33,976 nucleotides of DNA, from contig JAISBS010000106.1 of assembly GCA_031266075.1 (NCBI GenBank), positions 1 through 33,976 of the forward strand, given 5' to 3'. The translations under genes were made by a program, and so were the position numbers. Below the pieces are notes generated by a model. The model was not told the DNA's origin and ran no database searches. It worked only from the letters and a program-made list of their open reading frames with translations. The DNA is from Treponema sp. Lineage in GTDB: Bacteria; Spirochaetota; Spirochaetia; Treponematales; Breznakiellaceae. Positions 6,963 through 16,327 of the stretch are shown in pieces (within the stretch, counting starts at the first letter, position 1; the number at the start of each line of letters is the position of its first letter).

Positions 6963-9183
6963 CCCTTGCCTCCGGGCCCGCGGGTGGTTCGTCGTCGGGG
7001 CTGTGGAGGTAATCGCAGTCCGGATTTATACAGGCTTTGTGGGAACCGTTTTTTTTGTCGTATTTTTCCACCATGAACTGGCCGCACTTGGGACAGCTCT
7101 GATTGGTGGGCTTGAAGTGGCTGATAAAATCGCAGTCCGGGTAATTCGTACAGCCGTAAAATTCCTTGCCCCGGCCTTTTGTTTTCCGGGCCACAATGTC
7201 CCCGCCGCATTTGGGGCATTTCGCCAGCGGTATGGATTTCGTGTTCCGGCATTCGGGAAAACCGGAACAGGCCAAAAAATATCCAAAGCGGCCCAGTTTT
7301 TTTACCATGGGCTTGCCGCATTTTTCGCACACATAGTCGGTAGGTTCGTCCAGGGAACCCTTGAAAGATTCCAGCGTCTTGCCCACCTCGTCCACTCTGT
7401 CTTTGAAGGGATCCCAGAATTCCCGGATCATGTCGGGCCATTGGAGCTGGCTTTCCTCCACCGCGTCAAGTTTGTCTTCCATAGAGGCGGTAAAGCCCGC
7501 ATCCACCACATGGGGAAAATATTCCACCAACATATCGTTGATGAGTTTCCCCAGCAGGGTGGGCACCAGTTGTTTGTTCGACCGGGTTACATAATAGCGA
7601 TCCAGCAACACCGAAATAATCGGCGCGTAGGTGGAAGGCCGGCCTATGCCTTTTTCCTCCAGCGTTTTGACAATGGAAGCGTCGGTGTAGCGGGGCGGCC
7701 CCTGGGTAAAATGCTGTACCGGGTGGAACTTGTCCACCAGCACCTTGTCCCCTTTGTTCAACACCGGATAGGGGTTCCCCTTTTCTTCTTTTGACGAGAG
7801 GAGTTTAATGACCCGGTAAAATCCCTTTTCGATAATTTTTGTTCCCGCCACCCGGAAGATTCCCTCCCCCGCGGCAATGTCCACGCTCACCGTCCGGGTT
7901 TTGGCGTTGTTCATCTGGCTGGACACAAAGCGTTCCCAGATGATCGTGTAGAGCCGCAGTTGATCCCGGTTCAGGTATTCCTTCATCTCTTCGGGGGTGT
8001 AGCTTACATAGGTGGGCCGAATGGCTTCGTGGGCGTCCTGGGCTTTTTTTCCCACCGAATATTCCGCCGCTTTTTCGGGGAGTTCCCTGGGAAAATTTTC
8101 CTTGATCCAGGCGCGGACTTCGTCAAGGGCGGTTACGGAGACCCGCACCGAATCGGTCCGCATATAGGTGATAAGCCCCACCCGTGAATTGCCGATGTTC
8201 ACCCCTTCGTAAAGCTGTTGGGCAACCTGCATGGTTTTTTTGCTGGTAAAGCCGAGCCGGTTCGCCGCGGTCTGCTGGAGCTGGGAGGTGGTAAAGGGGG
8301 GCCGGGGCCGCACGGTTTTGTCGGTCTCCCGGATGTCCTGGACAAAGCAATCGGCGTTGATAATCCTGTCGATAATCGCCTTGACTTCCGCTTCGGTTTT
8401 CAGTTCCGGCTTGTTTCCCTGCCAGGACACGAGCTGGGCGGTAAAGAAATGTTTCCCCACCCGGATATCCGCGTCCAGGGTCCAGTATTCCTCGGGGATA
8501 AAGGACTCTACTTCCTTTTCCCGTTCGCAGATAAGGCGCAGGGCCACAGACTGAACCCGGCCCGCGGAGAGGCCGTTCTTCACCTTCTTCCAGAGCAGGG
8601 GCGAAAGGTTGTAGCCCACCAGCCGATCCAGAACCCGGCGGGCTTTCTGGGCGTTCACCTTGGCCTCGTCAATAAGGCCGGGATGGGCTACCGCGGCCTG
8701 AATCGCCGCGGGGGTTATTTCGTTAAAGCTGATCCGCTGGATGGACACCTTGGCGGTTTTCGCGGTGATGGCGTTTCGCAGGTGCCAGGCGATGGCCTCC
8801 CCTTCCCGGTCATTATCGCTGGCCAGCAGCACCAGATCCGATTTTTTCGCGTCCCCCTGAAGTTCTTTCAGCAGTTTGGCCCGGCCCCGGACGGTGATGT
8901 ATTCGGGCACAAAATTATTTTCCGTATCAATGGCGGTCCGCGATTTGGGCAGATCGATCAGGTGGCCCATGGAGGCTTTGACGCGGTAATTGGGGCCGAG
9001 GTATTTTTCGATTGTTTTTGCCTTGGCGGGGGATTCCACAATCACGAGGATCTTCCGTTCTTCGCTTTTTTTGGAGGCCCCGCTCTTTTTCGCCCTTTTG
9101 GGCTTCGCCGCCGGTTTTTCCGCCGCCGTTTCCACTGCAGGCTTTGCCGCTTCCGTTTCCATTGCCTTTGTTTTTACCGCCAT
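6955..9183 (-). CDS. topA: DNA topoisomerase I (type IA)
   Basis: Relaxes negative supercoils by a single-strand passage mechanism. The 742-residue product opens with a Lys/Ala/Pro-rich, probably disordered extension (1-43), then the TOPRIM domain (ILVIVESPAKAKTIEKYL, acidic DNDREGEA at 123-130) and the catalytic Tyr340 in GLITYMRTDS. The C-terminus carries three four-cysteine zinc-ribbon modules (CEKCGKP...CSGFPEC, CPKCGGD...CTNYPDC, CPKCGQF...CINPDC) between about 605 and 730. The ATG at 9183 has AAGGA upstream. It lies between dprA (15-bp gap) and the xerD-like gene (8-bp overlap), as in many Firmicutes. Confidence 0.97.
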   Translation of the reverse strand: MAVKTKAMETEAAKPAVETAAEKPAAKPKRAKKSGASKKSEERKILVIVESPAKAKTIEKYLGPNYRVKASMGHLIDLPKSRTAIDTENNFVPEYITVRGRAKLLKELQGDAKKSDLVLLASDNDREGEAIAWHLRNAITAKTAKVSIQRISFNEITPAAIQAAVAHPGLIDEAKVNAQKARRVLDRLVGYNLSPLLWKKVKNGLSAGRVQSVALRLICEREKEVESFIPEEYWTLDADIRVGKHFFTAQLVSWQGNKPELKTEAEVKAIIDRIINADCFVQDIRETDKTVRPRPPFTTSQLQQTAANRLGFTSKKTMQVAQQLYEGVNIGNSRVGLITYMRTDSVRVSVTALDEVRAWIKENFPRELPEKAAEYSVGKKAQDAHEAIRPTYVSYTPEEMKEYLNRDQLRLYTIIWERFVSSQMNNAKTRTVSVDIAAGEGIFRVAGTKIIEKGFYRVIKLLSSKEEKGNPYPVLNKGDKVLVDKFHPVQHFTQGPPRYTDASIVKTLEEKGIGRPSTYAPIISVLLDRYYVTRSNKQLVPTLLGKLINDMLVEYFPHVVDAGFTASMEDKLDAVEESQLQWPDMIREFWDPFKDRVDEVGKTLESFKGSLDEPTDYVCEKCGKPMVKKLGRFGYFLACSGFPECRNTKSIPLAKCPKCGGDIVARKTKGRGKEFYGCTNYPDCDFISHFKPTNQSCPKCGQFMVEKYDKKNGSHKACINPDCDYLHSPDDEPPAGPEARDE

Positions 9184-9198
9184 TTTTTTTCCTTTTTC

Positions 9199-10176
9199 CT
9201 ACAGTTCAATATTCAGGGACCGGGCCAGATCCGCGGCCAGCCCCATTCCCGGGGAAACCGGTTCCCCGCCGTCATTGGCCGCCACGCCGGTCTGACGCGC
9301 CGGAACCGTCCAGTTCCATTCGGCAAGAATCTCCGCGGCGCCATGGATCACCTTCGCGCCTTCTTCCGCCAGCTTTGCGGTCCCCGCCCCCCGGGAAGAA
9401 ACGGTTCCCGCCGAGGCCGCCCAGAGGTCCCGCCCCTGTTCCAGGGCGCAACGGGCGGTGATCAGGGCGCCGGACCGGGCCGGAGCTTCCACCACCACCG
9501 TTCCCCGGGCCAGACCGGAGATGATCCGGTTCCGGGCGGGAAAACGCCAGGGCCGGGGCCCGGTTCCCGGCGAATATTCGCTCAGAACCGCCCCGCCATT
9601 TTCCAGTATCCGCGCCGCCAGCGCCCGGTTCCCCAGGGGGTAAATTTCATCCGCCCCGGAGCCGAGAACCGCAAAAGTCGGAGCCCCGCCATCCAGATTC
9701 CCCCGGTGGGCCATGGCGTCAATCCCCAGGGCAAGGCCGGAAACCACCGAAAGGCCCGCGGCCCCCAGTTCACGGGATAAGGCATGGGCCTGGGCCGCGC
9801 CTCCGGGGCTGGGCTGCCGGGTTCCCACCACCGCGACCAGGGGTTTTTCCGGGTCCGGCAGGTTCCCCCGGAAAAAAAGCACCGCCGGGGGATCGTAGAT
9901 CTCCCGGAGTTGGGGCGGATAACCCTCCGTGACCCAGGAGACCCAGCGAATTCCCCGGAGCCGGGCGTTCCGTTCATCCTGTTCCGCCTGCAAACGGAGC
10001 GCTTCCATACGCAAGGGCCGTTCCAAAGTACGGTTCAGCAGTTTTTCAAGGTCCCCTTTTGAAAGTATGGACAGTTCTTCCTCCCGGTCAAATTCCCGGC
10101 ATAATTTCAGCCGTTCCGGAACCCCAAGGCCAGGGATCCGGTTGATGATCAGATCCAGGAGCCCCCGTTCAGCCAT
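9199..10176 (-). CDS. dprA: DNA processing protein DprA/Smf
   Basis: DprA loads RecA onto incoming single-stranded DNA in transformable bacteria; its role in spirochaetes is not established. The 325-residue product has the Rossmann-like core: VAVVGTRQPS, SGLALGIDAMAHRG, VLGSGADEIYP, SEYSPG and the FPARNRIISGLARGTVVVEA signature, followed by a short C-terminal tail. The usual C-terminal winged helix is not obvious. I chose ATG at 10176, overlapping the upstream TPR gene stop by 8 bp, because the conserved MAERGLLDLIIN helix begins there; a longer frame reads 31 basic residues out of the upstream gene. No strong ribosome site is seen, so translation is probably coupled. Confidence 0.93.
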   Translation of the reverse strand: MAERGLLDLIINRIPGLGVPERLKLCREFDREEELSILSKGDLEKLLNRTLERPLRMEALRLQAEQDERNARLRGIRWVSWVTEGYPPQLREIYDPPAVLFFRGNLPDPEKPLVAVVGTRQPSPGGAAQAHALSRELGAAGLSVVSGLALGIDAMAHRGNLDGGAPTFAVLGSGADEIYPLGNRALAARILENGGAVLSEYSPGTGPRPWRFPARNRIISGLARGTVVVEAPARSGALITARCALEQGRDLWAASAGTVSSRGAGTAKLAEEGAKVIHGAAEILAEWNWTVPARQTGVAANDGGEPVSPGMGLAADLARSLNIEL

Positions 10177-10924
10177 AGAGCTGCCCCAACACGGTTTCCT
10201 TGTTTTTCTGGGCCTCCGCCTTTTGGGTCTGGTCTTTGGTCCGGGAAATAATCCGGTCGTAGAGTTCAACAGCCGCCGCGTTGTTTCCGGTTACATAATA
10301 GGCCCTGGCCAGCGCGAACATGGCGTTTATATCGGTGGACATAAGTTCCAGATACCGGGCCAGATGGGGAATCGCTTCCGCCGGGCGGTCCAGTTCAAAA
10401 ACATAAAGAATCCCCAGCCCGTACCGGGGCCTGGCGTAATCGGGCTCCAGCCTGATGGCCTGCAGGTAGGCCGATTCCGCCAGGGCGAAATACTTGTTCC
10501 GCTCCGCGCCGGGGGCCCCGGAGGAACCGGGAAAATCCAGCGCCGAGGCGGCCACAATGGCTGCCGAAAGACCCGTCAGGTAAAAGAGGGCCGGGTCCTC
10601 CGCGTTGTAGGCAATCGCCTTTTCCAGAGCCTCCAACGCGTCCCGGTGCATACTCCGGTCCGCCAGCCGGGTGGCAAGAATTTTCCAGTATACCCCGGTT
10701 TGAGCCCCCTCTTTTACGTTCAGTTCGATCTGATCCTCATAGGCGGCGATGGCAGCCCGGAGCCCCTCAATGGTTTCGGGGGGGGCGCCCCGGGGGCTGA
10801 GTTCGGCGATCCGTTTCGCCAAGTCCCGGTGGTTCTTGTTCGCCTCATAACGATACACCACCACTACCAGCGCGCCGATGATCAGCAGCACCAGAATTCC
10901 CCAAAAGGCGTCTTTTATCCGCAT
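10169..10924 (-). CDS. Membrane-anchored TPR protein of unknown function
   Basis: The 251-residue product has one N-terminal transmembrane helix (about residues 6-25, FWGILVLLIIGALVVVVY) followed by several TPR-like helical repeats (YWKILATRLADRSMHRDALEALEKAIAYN near residue 80; AESAYLQAIRLEPDYARPRYGLGILYVF near 150; AMFALARAYYVTGNNAAAVELYDRII near 205). The soluble part probably lies in the periplasm and may scaffold protein contacts. I chose ATG at 10924, just after a G-rich ribosome site (eight G then CAGGG). A GTG eight codons earlier overlaps the xerC stop and is the alternative. Position between xerC and dprA in the division block is suggestive only; I do not recognise a named family beyond TPR. 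Confidence 0.85.
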   Translation of the reverse strand: MRIKDAFWGILVLLIIGALVVVVYRYEANKNHRDLAKRIAELSPRGAPPETIEGLRAAIAAYEDQIELNVKEGAQTGVYWKILATRLADRSMHRDALEALEKAIAYNAEDPALFYLTGLSAAIVAASALDFPGSSGAPGAERNKYFALAESAYLQAIRLEPDYARPRYGLGILYVFELDRPAEAIPHLARYLELMSTDINAMFALARAYYVTGNNAAAVELYDRIISRTKDQTQKAEAQKNKETVLGQLYG

Positions 10925-10944
10925 ATCCCTGCCCCCCCCTTTTT

Positions 10945-11862
10945 TCACAAGCCGGGGCTTCGGCTTTTTTGGGCCCTTAGATTCGGCATATACCGGCGGT
11001 GGCTTTCCCGGAGCAGGGAAACATCCACATGGGTATAGATTTGCGTCGTGGCAAGATCCGCGTGGCCCAGCAGTTCCTGCACGGACCGGAGATCCGCCCC
11101 ACCGGTCAGCAGTTCCGTGGCGAAACTGTGCCGCAGGGCGTGGAGCCGGGAACCTGTCCCCGCCAGAGCGGTAAAGCGAGTGTAGTTTTTCCAGAGTCCC
11201 TTCCGGGAAAGCCGCCGCCCGCTCCGGCCAATAAAAAGGGCGGCGCTCCGCCGGGGGCCGGCGATCAGGGGCCGGGCTTCGCCGAGGTAGCGTTTCAGCC
11301 AGAACAGGGCCTCGGGCCCAAAGACCACCAGCCGTTCCTTGTTCCCCTTTCCGGTAACCCGGGCGATCCCGCCGGGAAGGTCCAAATCCTGCAGATTAAG
11401 GCCCACGGCCTCGGAAATCCGCAGGCCCGCGGAATAGATAAGCTCGTAGACCGCCCGGTTCCGAATTCCCAGCGGGGTTCTGGTATTCACCGCCGCCAAA
11501 ATCCGCGCCACCGCTTCTTTGGGCAGCACTTCGGGAAGACGGAGCCGCCGCCGGGGGTTTTCCAGAATCGCCGCGGGGTTATCCTTCCGAAGCCCCTCGT
11601 CCACGGCGAAGCGGAAAAAAGAGCGCAGGCAGGAGAGGGCCTTGGCCGCGGAACGGGAGTCAATCAGGTCTTCCAGCCGGCGGTATTCCAAATAGCGGCT
11701 CATGTCTTCCGGCGAGACCGCCGAAACTTCCAGGCCCTGGTTTTCCAGATATTCCAGAAAACGCCGGATCTCGAATTTGTAGGTTTCCGCGGTCAGGCGG
11801 GAACGCCGTTCCAGGGCAATGAGCCGGGAATAAAACCGGTCAAGGAGGACTTGATTTTTCAC
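10945..11862 (-). CDS. xerC: Tyrosine recombinase, XerC-like
   Basis: Second Xer-type recombinase, 305 residues, with N-terminal core-binding domain (1-95) and catalytic residues Arg148 (AGLRISE), Lys172 (GKGNKERL), His241 and Arg244 ([10 protein letters not shown]), His267 (LLGHAD) and Tyr276 (TTQIYTHV). Start is GTG at 11862, overlapping the ftsZ stop by four bases (GTGA), with only a weak purine stretch upstream, so translation is coupled to ftsZ. Together with the protein at 6054-6962 it would form the XerC/XerD pair acting at dif; having both in one transcription block a few kb apart is unusual, since they are commonly at separate loci. Assignment of C versus D is tentative. Confidence 0.86.
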   Translation of the reverse strand: MKNQVLLDRFYSRLIALERRSRLTAETYKFEIRRFLEYLENQGLEVSAVSPEDMSRYLEYRRLEDLIDSRSAAKALSCLRSFFRFAVDEGLRKDNPAAILENPRRRLRLPEVLPKEAVARILAAVNTRTPLGIRNRAVYELIYSAGLRISEAVGLNLQDLDLPGGIARVTGKGNKERLVVFGPEALFWLKRYLGEARPLIAGPRRSAALFIGRSGRRLSRKGLWKNYTRFTALAGTGSRLHALRHSFATELLTGGADLRSVQELLGHADLATTQIYTHVDVSLLRESHRRYMPNLRAQKSRSPGL

Positions 11863-13085
11863 AATCCGGTACTTCCGCTGGCGATTTTCCGTTCACGCTC
11901 CGGGCCGGCTTCGTACTGGCTGTCCCGGATCAGGGTGGGCACATCCAGGTCAATATCCGTGCTGTTCCGGTGGGACAGGAAACCCGAAGACCGCTGGGGC
12001 CGGTCCCGCATGTGTTTCCATTCCTCAATGTTGATAAAGTCCCCCCGCTGTTTTCCCCCCTCCGGGGACTGGGCCTGAAAACCCGTGGCGATCACTGTTA
12101 CCCGGATCCGGTCTCCCAGGTCAGGATCAAAGCGGATGCCGTGAATGATCTCCACCCCCGGATCCGCCTTGGCCCGGACGGCGTTTATCGCCTCATCCAC
12201 TTCCACCAGCGAGGTGTCTTCGTTCCCGGTAATATTGATAAGGATATGAGTGGCCCCTTCAATTGAAGTGTCTTCCAGCAGGGGGTTGTTAATGGCGTCC
12301 AGCGCGGCCTGCATGGCGCGGTTTTCCCCGCTGCCGTAGCCGATCCCCATAAGGGCGTCCCCCTGCCCCTTCATGGTGGATTCCACATCGGCAAAGTCAA
12401 CATTCACCACCCCGGTCTGGGTGATCAGATCGGAAATCCCCTGCACCCCCTGGCGCAGCACATCGTCAGCGATAAGGTAGGCTTCCGTCAAAGGGGTGCT
12501 GCGTTCCACAATCTTGAAAAGGTGTTGATTGGGAATGATGATGAGGGTATCCACCGCTTCCCGCATTTTTTTGATCCCCTCTTCGGCGAGCCGTTTTTTC
12601 ACCGGCCCTTCGTACTCAAAGGGCTTGGTTACGACCCCGATGGTCAGGGCTCCTTCTTCCCGCGCCGCCCGGGCGATCACCGGGGCGGAACCGGTGCCCG
12701 TGCCGCCCCCCATGCCGGCGGTAACAAACACCATGTCCGCACCCCGGACCGCTTCCATGATCAGTTCCCGGTCTTCATTGGCGGCCTTTTCGCCCGTCTC
12801 CGGCTTGCCCCCCGCGCCCCGGCCCCCGGTCAGCTTGCAGCCGATCTGGAGTTTCGTTTTCGCCTTGTTTTTCTGGAGATCCTGCACATCCGTGTTCACG
12901 GCGATAAACTCGACCCCCGAAAGACCGCAGTCGATCATGCGGTTTACCGCGTTGGATCCGCCGCCCCCGGCGCCGATAACCCGGATAATCGCCGGATTCA
13001 AATCTTCTTCAGCCGAACTCTCGAAAGCCAGGTCTTCCCGCCCAAAAAATTCCGGCTGCTCGTCCCGCACTGAGTAAATATTCAT
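11859..13085 (-). CDS. ftsZ: Cell division GTPase FtsZ
   Basis: Tubulin homologue that polymerises into the Z ring at midcell. The 408-residue product has the nucleotide-binding loop [15 protein letters not shown] from residue 36, the tubulin signature [10 protein letters not shown] (126-135), the T7 catalytic loop ([11 protein letters not shown]), and a variable linker ending in the conserved C-terminal peptide [13 protein letters not shown], which binds FtsA and other membrane anchors. A 30-residue acidic N-terminal extension precedes the core. Two ATG codons are adjacent; I chose the second (13085) because GGGAGG then lies 5 nt upstream. The gap to ftsA is about 40 bp, the largest within the division cluster. 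Confidence 0.97.
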   Translation of the reverse strand: MNIYSVRDEQPEFFGREDLAFESSAEEDLNPAIIRVIGAGGGGSNAVNRMIDCGLSGVEFIAVNTDVQDLQKNKAKTKLQIGCKLTGGRGAGGKPETGEKAANEDRELIMEAVRGADMVFVTAGMGGGTGTGSAPVIARAAREEGALTIGVVTKPFEYEGPVKKRLAEEGIKKMREAVDTLIIIPNQHLFKIVERSTPLTEAYLIADDVLRQGVQGISDLITQTGVVNVDFADVESTMKGQGDALMGIGYGSGENRAMQAALDAINNPLLEDTSIEGATHILINITGNEDTSLVEVDEAINAVRAKADPGVEIIHGIRFDPDLGDRIRVTVIATGFQAQSPEGGKQRGDFINIEEWKHMRDRPQRSSGFLSHRNSTDIDLDVPTLIRDSQYEAGPERERKIASGSTGL

Positions 13086-13127
13086 CATGTCCTCCCAAAT
13101 CACTTGCCCTTTATAAAACTGCCAGAG

Positions 13128-14384
13128 TTAAAAAAACTCCTTTTGAAGCCATTCGGATAATTTGTCAAAAATTCCCTGCCCCTGTCCCCGGACCCGGATT
13201 TCCCCGCCCCGGTCCGCGGCGGTCCGCGCCTCCCGGTCACCGCCTTCAAGCACCAGTCCCACCGCGGTGGCGTATACGGGGCTCCGGTACTCTTCCACAA
13301 GCCCCCCCACGGGCAGCGGATTTCCCACCCGGACCGGCAGCCTGAACACCTGGTTCGCCAGTTCCGCGGCCCCCAAAAGCTGGGCTCCACCGCCGGTAAG
13401 CACCACCCCGCCCCCCAGGGGCCGGGAGAGACTGAGCTTGTCCAGTTTTTCTTTTGCCATCTTGAAAATTTCTTCCATCCGGGGCCGGATGATCGCCTGA
13501 ATCTGGGATCGGGGTATGGGCAGGGGAGCCCGGCCCCCCACGCCGGGGACAATAATATCATCGTCCCCCTCCAGCAAATCTTCCCAGCAGCAGCCCGCCT
13601 CCAGCTTGATCCGTTCGGCGGTCTCGAAAGAAATATTTTTGATAATCGAAATATCCCCCGTTACCTGGGAACCCCCGGCGGCAATCGTGGTGTTGGAATA
13701 GGGCGCTCCGCCGGAATAGACCAGTATGTCGGTGGTTCCCCCCCCCAGGTCGATAAGGGCCGTCCCCATTTCCTTTTCCTCATCCGTCAGAACCGAACGC
13801 CCGGCGGCCAGGGTCTGGAGGATCAGGTCGTTCACCCGGAATCCCGCCCGGTTCACGCATTTGATCAGGTTCTCCGCGCTGGTAACGGAACAGGTGATGA
13901 TATGCACCTCCGCCTCCAGCCGCACCCCGATCATGTCCAGCGGGTCCGCGATGCCCTTTTGATCATCCACAATATAGCTCTGGGGGATCACCTCCAGCAC
14001 CCGCCGGTCCATGGGGATCACCACCGCCCGGGCCGCTTCCAGTACCCGGGCAATATCTTCCCGGCCAATTTCCCGGGTCTCCCGGTTTTTGCCCGTTACC
14101 GCCACTACCCCCCGGGAATTGATCCCGTCGATGTGGTTCCCCCCGATTCCCGTCCAGCAACTCGTTACTTCCCGTCCGCTCATCATCTCCGCCGCCTCAA
14201 TGGCCGCGGCAACGGAACGGAGGGTGGCTTCGATATTAACCACCACCCCTTTCCGCAGGCCCGTAGAGGGGCAGATGCCCACCCCCGTTATTTCGAGAAT
14301 TCCTCGTTCATTGCGCTCGCCGATGACGGCGCATACCTTGGTCGTGCCTATATCGAGGCCGACAACAATTCCTTCAGTTGCCAG
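13128..14384 (-). CDS. ftsA: Cell division protein FtsA, apparent CTG start
   Basis: Actin-like ATPase that tethers FtsZ to the membrane. The 418-residue product shows phosphate-1 motif VVGLDIGTTKVCAVIGE (residues 8-24), phosphate-2 LIDLGGGTTDI, the adenosine-site motif VVLTGGGAQLLG, and a C-terminal amphipathic helix (FDKLSEWLQKEFF) that would bind the membrane. No ATG, GTG or TTG lies in frame before the first motif: an in-frame TAA stands just upstream, and the first GTG (14282) would delete phosphate-1. A CTG at 14384 is placed 6 nt after AAAGGAGG, so I take it as the start. It overlaps the ftsQ end by 11 bp. ATT five codons in is a weaker alternative. Confidence 0.93.
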   Translation of the reverse strand: MATEGIVVGLDIGTTKVCAVIGERNERGILEITGVGICPSTGLRKGVVVNIEATLRSVAAAIEAAEMMSGREVTSCWTGIGGNHIDGINSRGVVAVTGKNRETREIGREDIARVLEAARAVVIPMDRRVLEVIPQSYIVDDQKGIADPLDMIGVRLEAEVHIITCSVTSAENLIKCVNRAGFRVNDLILQTLAAGRSVLTDEEKEMGTALIDLGGGTTDILVYSGGAPYSNTTIAAGGSQVTGDISIIKNISFETAERIKLEAGCCWEDLLEGDDDIIVPGVGGRAPLPIPRSQIQAIIRPRMEEIFKMAKEKLDKLSLSRPLGGGVVLTGGGAQLLGAAELANQVFRLPVRVGNPLPVGGLVEEYRSPVYATAVGLVLEGGDREARTAADRGGEIRVRGQGQGIFDKLSEWLQKEFF

Positions 14385-15198
14385 AGGGGGCCTCCTTTAC
14401 CGTATATGATGCGAGACCGGAACGAAAATCAATTTCGCCAGGCATTGAATTTTTTGACTTAAACACGTCGAGCATAAGCATCACATACCGCAGGGTATCT
14501 TCATTCAAATTATTTTCCAGCCGAACCTTCACCGGGTTATGGAGAGGATAAAGGATCAGGTCAAAGCCGTCAAAGGGTTTCCGGTTAATCCGGATTTCCG
14601 AAACCGCCCCCAGCAGTTCCGGGGAAGAGGCGCCGATCTTCTCCAGGGCCTCCAGGAGGGAACCGAAGGCCGCGGGGAGCCGCGCTCCCGGAACGGGCTG
14701 TTCAAAAACCAGTCCCGATATAACCGGCAGATTTTGGGGAACCCCGTCCCCGCCGCCGGTTTTGAAGATCACCCCTTCCCGGTCAAAGTACACCGGAAGA
14801 ATCCCGCCGGGCGTTTCGGCCAGCGCCAGGGCCACCGCCTGCCGGGGCTCCAGATAAATCCGCAGCCGGTCGGGGAACCGTTTAATCACCCGGGCGGATT
14901 CTACCAGATAATACGTCGACAGGGCCTTTTCCGCCGCCGCCACATTCACCGTAAGCCACGAGGTGTCCTCGCCAATCCCCGCCATCTCAAGAACCGCCTC
15001 CCGCTCAAAGCCGGGGAAGGCGTTCACCTCCACGGTGGAAAGGGGCATACAGGGGCTTACCACAAAAAGCCAGATACATTCGGCCCCCAGAATCACCGCC
15101 GCAATAATGATCAGCCGTTTCAGGCCCCTTTCAAAACCCCGGGAGGCCGAAGGTCTGGCGGGCAGCACATCTTCGGAATAGATAAAATCACCGGCCAT
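14374..15198 (-). CDS. ftsQ: Cell division protein FtsQ/DivIB
   Basis: Bitopic membrane protein of the divisome core that recruits and regulates septal synthesis together with FtsL/FtsB. The 274-residue product has a 35-residue cytoplasmic N-terminus, one transmembrane helix (LIIIAAVILGAECIWLFVV, about 28-47) and a periplasmic region starting with the POTRA domain (STVEVNAFPGFEREAVLEMAGI... VESARVIKRFPDRLRIYLEPRQAVA). Start is ATG at 15198 with GGGAGG 6 nt upstream, overlapping the ftsW stop by 11 bp. An 8-residue longer frame lies inside ftsW and is less likely. FtsQ is poorly conserved, so recognition rests on architecture, POTRA-like sequence and position between ftsW and ftsA. Confidence 0.9.
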   Translation of the reverse strand: MAGDFIYSEDVLPARPSASRGFERGLKRLIIIAAVILGAECIWLFVVSPCMPLSTVEVNAFPGFEREAVLEMAGIGEDTSWLTVNVAAAEKALSTYYLVESARVIKRFPDRLRIYLEPRQAVALALAETPGGILPVYFDREGVIFKTGGGDGVPQNLPVISGLVFEQPVPGARLPAAFGSLLEALEKIGASSPELLGAVSEIRINRKPFDGFDLILYPLHNPVKVRLENNLNEDTLRYVMLMLDVFKSKNSMPGEIDFRSGLASYTVKEAPSGN

Positions 15199-16321
15199 AG
15201 GCTTCCTCCCGCCGGGACACATTCACGATAAGCCCCGCCATGATCAAGGTCGTCGCCAGGGAGGAACCCCCGGCGGAAAAGAAGGGCAGCGGAATTCCCG
15301 TGGCCGGCAGGGAGCCGGAAACCACGGCAATGTTCAGCAGAGCCTGGGACAGAATCATGGTCAAAAGGCCGCAGCAGAGCAGCCGCTTGAAAACCGAATC
15401 CGCCCGGAGCGCCCCCCGGTAGCCCCGGGCCGCAAAGACCGCAAAGAGGATAAAGAGGAGCAGCACCCCCAGGAAACCCGATTCTTCCGCAAAGGACGCA
15501 AAAATAAAATCCGAATGAATCTCCGGCACGCTGGCAACTTTCCGCGTCCCCTGCCCGATACCCTTGCCCCAAAAACCCCCGGACGCGATGGTAAGGATGC
15601 TGGATCTGACCTGATAGCCCGCGCCCTGGGGCTCCCAGTCGGGCCAGATAAAGCTGATAAGCCGCCGGAGCCGGTGTTCCTTGGTCAGGATCAAGAGGCT
15701 CGACAGGGGCAGCAGCATCACAATGGCGGCAAAGAAATACCGGAGCCTGACCCCCGCCAGGAAAAAAATCACCAGCGCGTTCACCGCCACAAAAACGGCG
15801 GTAGAAAAGTTGTTCTGCAAATAGATCAGCATAAAAAACAGGGCGGTGATCATCACCGGGGGCAGCACCCCGGATCCAAAAGAATCGAGGCTGTCCTTTT
15901 TTTTGTCAAATATGTGGGCCAGGTAGAGGGGCAGCACCAGCTTTACCAGTTCCGAAGGCTGGTAGGTCCAGGCCCCCAGGTGGATCCAGCGGCTGGCCCC
16001 GTTTTTTGACACCCCGATCCCCGGCACGAAAGTCAGGGCGCAGAGAAGCACCGCGCCAATCACCAGCGGCTTCATCAGTTTCCGCACCAGATTCAGATTG
16101 ATCCGGGCGGCGGCAAAAAAAATCACCAGCCCGGCCCCGCCCAAAACAAGCTGGCGGGAAATAAAATACAGGCCGTCGCCGAAAAACCGCTGGCCAAAGG
16201 CGAAGGACGATGAATACAGGGTTACCAGCCCCACCCCGGTCAGCAAAAAAACACTGGCGGCCAGCGCATGGTCCTGCCGGGGGGCGAGATTCATCGAACG
16301 TTCCGCATCAAACCGTTTCAT
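15188..16321 (-). CDS. ftsW: Septal peptidoglycan polymerase FtsW (SEDS family)
   Basis: SEDS glycosyltransferase that polymerises lipid II at the division site with a partner class B PBP. The 377-residue product is strongly hydrophobic with about ten membrane helices. SEDS hallmarks are visible: GASRWIHLGAWTYQPSELVKL near residue 110, YLQNNFSTAVF, the large extracellular loop ending GIGQGTRKVASVPEIHSDFIFASFAEESGFLG, and GIPLPFFSAGGSSL near the C-terminus. FtsW is preferred over RodA because of its place between mraY and ftsQ. The partner PBP (ftsI) is not in this cluster. The gap to mraY is 6 bp. Confidence 0.95.
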   Translation of the reverse strand: MKRFDAERSMNLAPRQDHALAASVFLLTGVGLVTLYSSSFAFGQRFFGDGLYFISRQLVLGGAGLVIFFAAARINLNLVRKLMKPLVIGAVLLCALTFVPGIGVSKNGASRWIHLGAWTYQPSELVKLVLPLYLAHIFDKKKDSLDSFGSGVLPPVMITALFFMLIYLQNNFSTAVFVAVNALVIFFLAGVRLRYFFAAIVMLLPLSSLLILTKEHRLRRLISFIWPDWEPQGAGYQVRSSILTIASGGFWGKGIGQGTRKVASVPEIHSDFIFASFAEESGFLGVLLLFILFAVFAARGYRGALRADSVFKRLLCCGLLTMILSQALLNIAVVSGSLPATGIPLPFFSAGGSSLATTLIMAGLIVNVSRREEAYGR

Positions 16322-16327
16322 GTACGC

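Noticed and set aside
8218-9780. Open plus-strand frame of about 520 codons opposite topA and dprA
   Set aside because: Antisense to both genes, with no motif or ribosome site.
10930-10946. Run of eight C (G on the coding strand) as a phase-variation tract
   Set aside because: It lies between the xerC stop and the chosen ATG of the TPR gene and serves as the purine-rich ribosome site; eight is short for slippage in such G+C-rich DNA.
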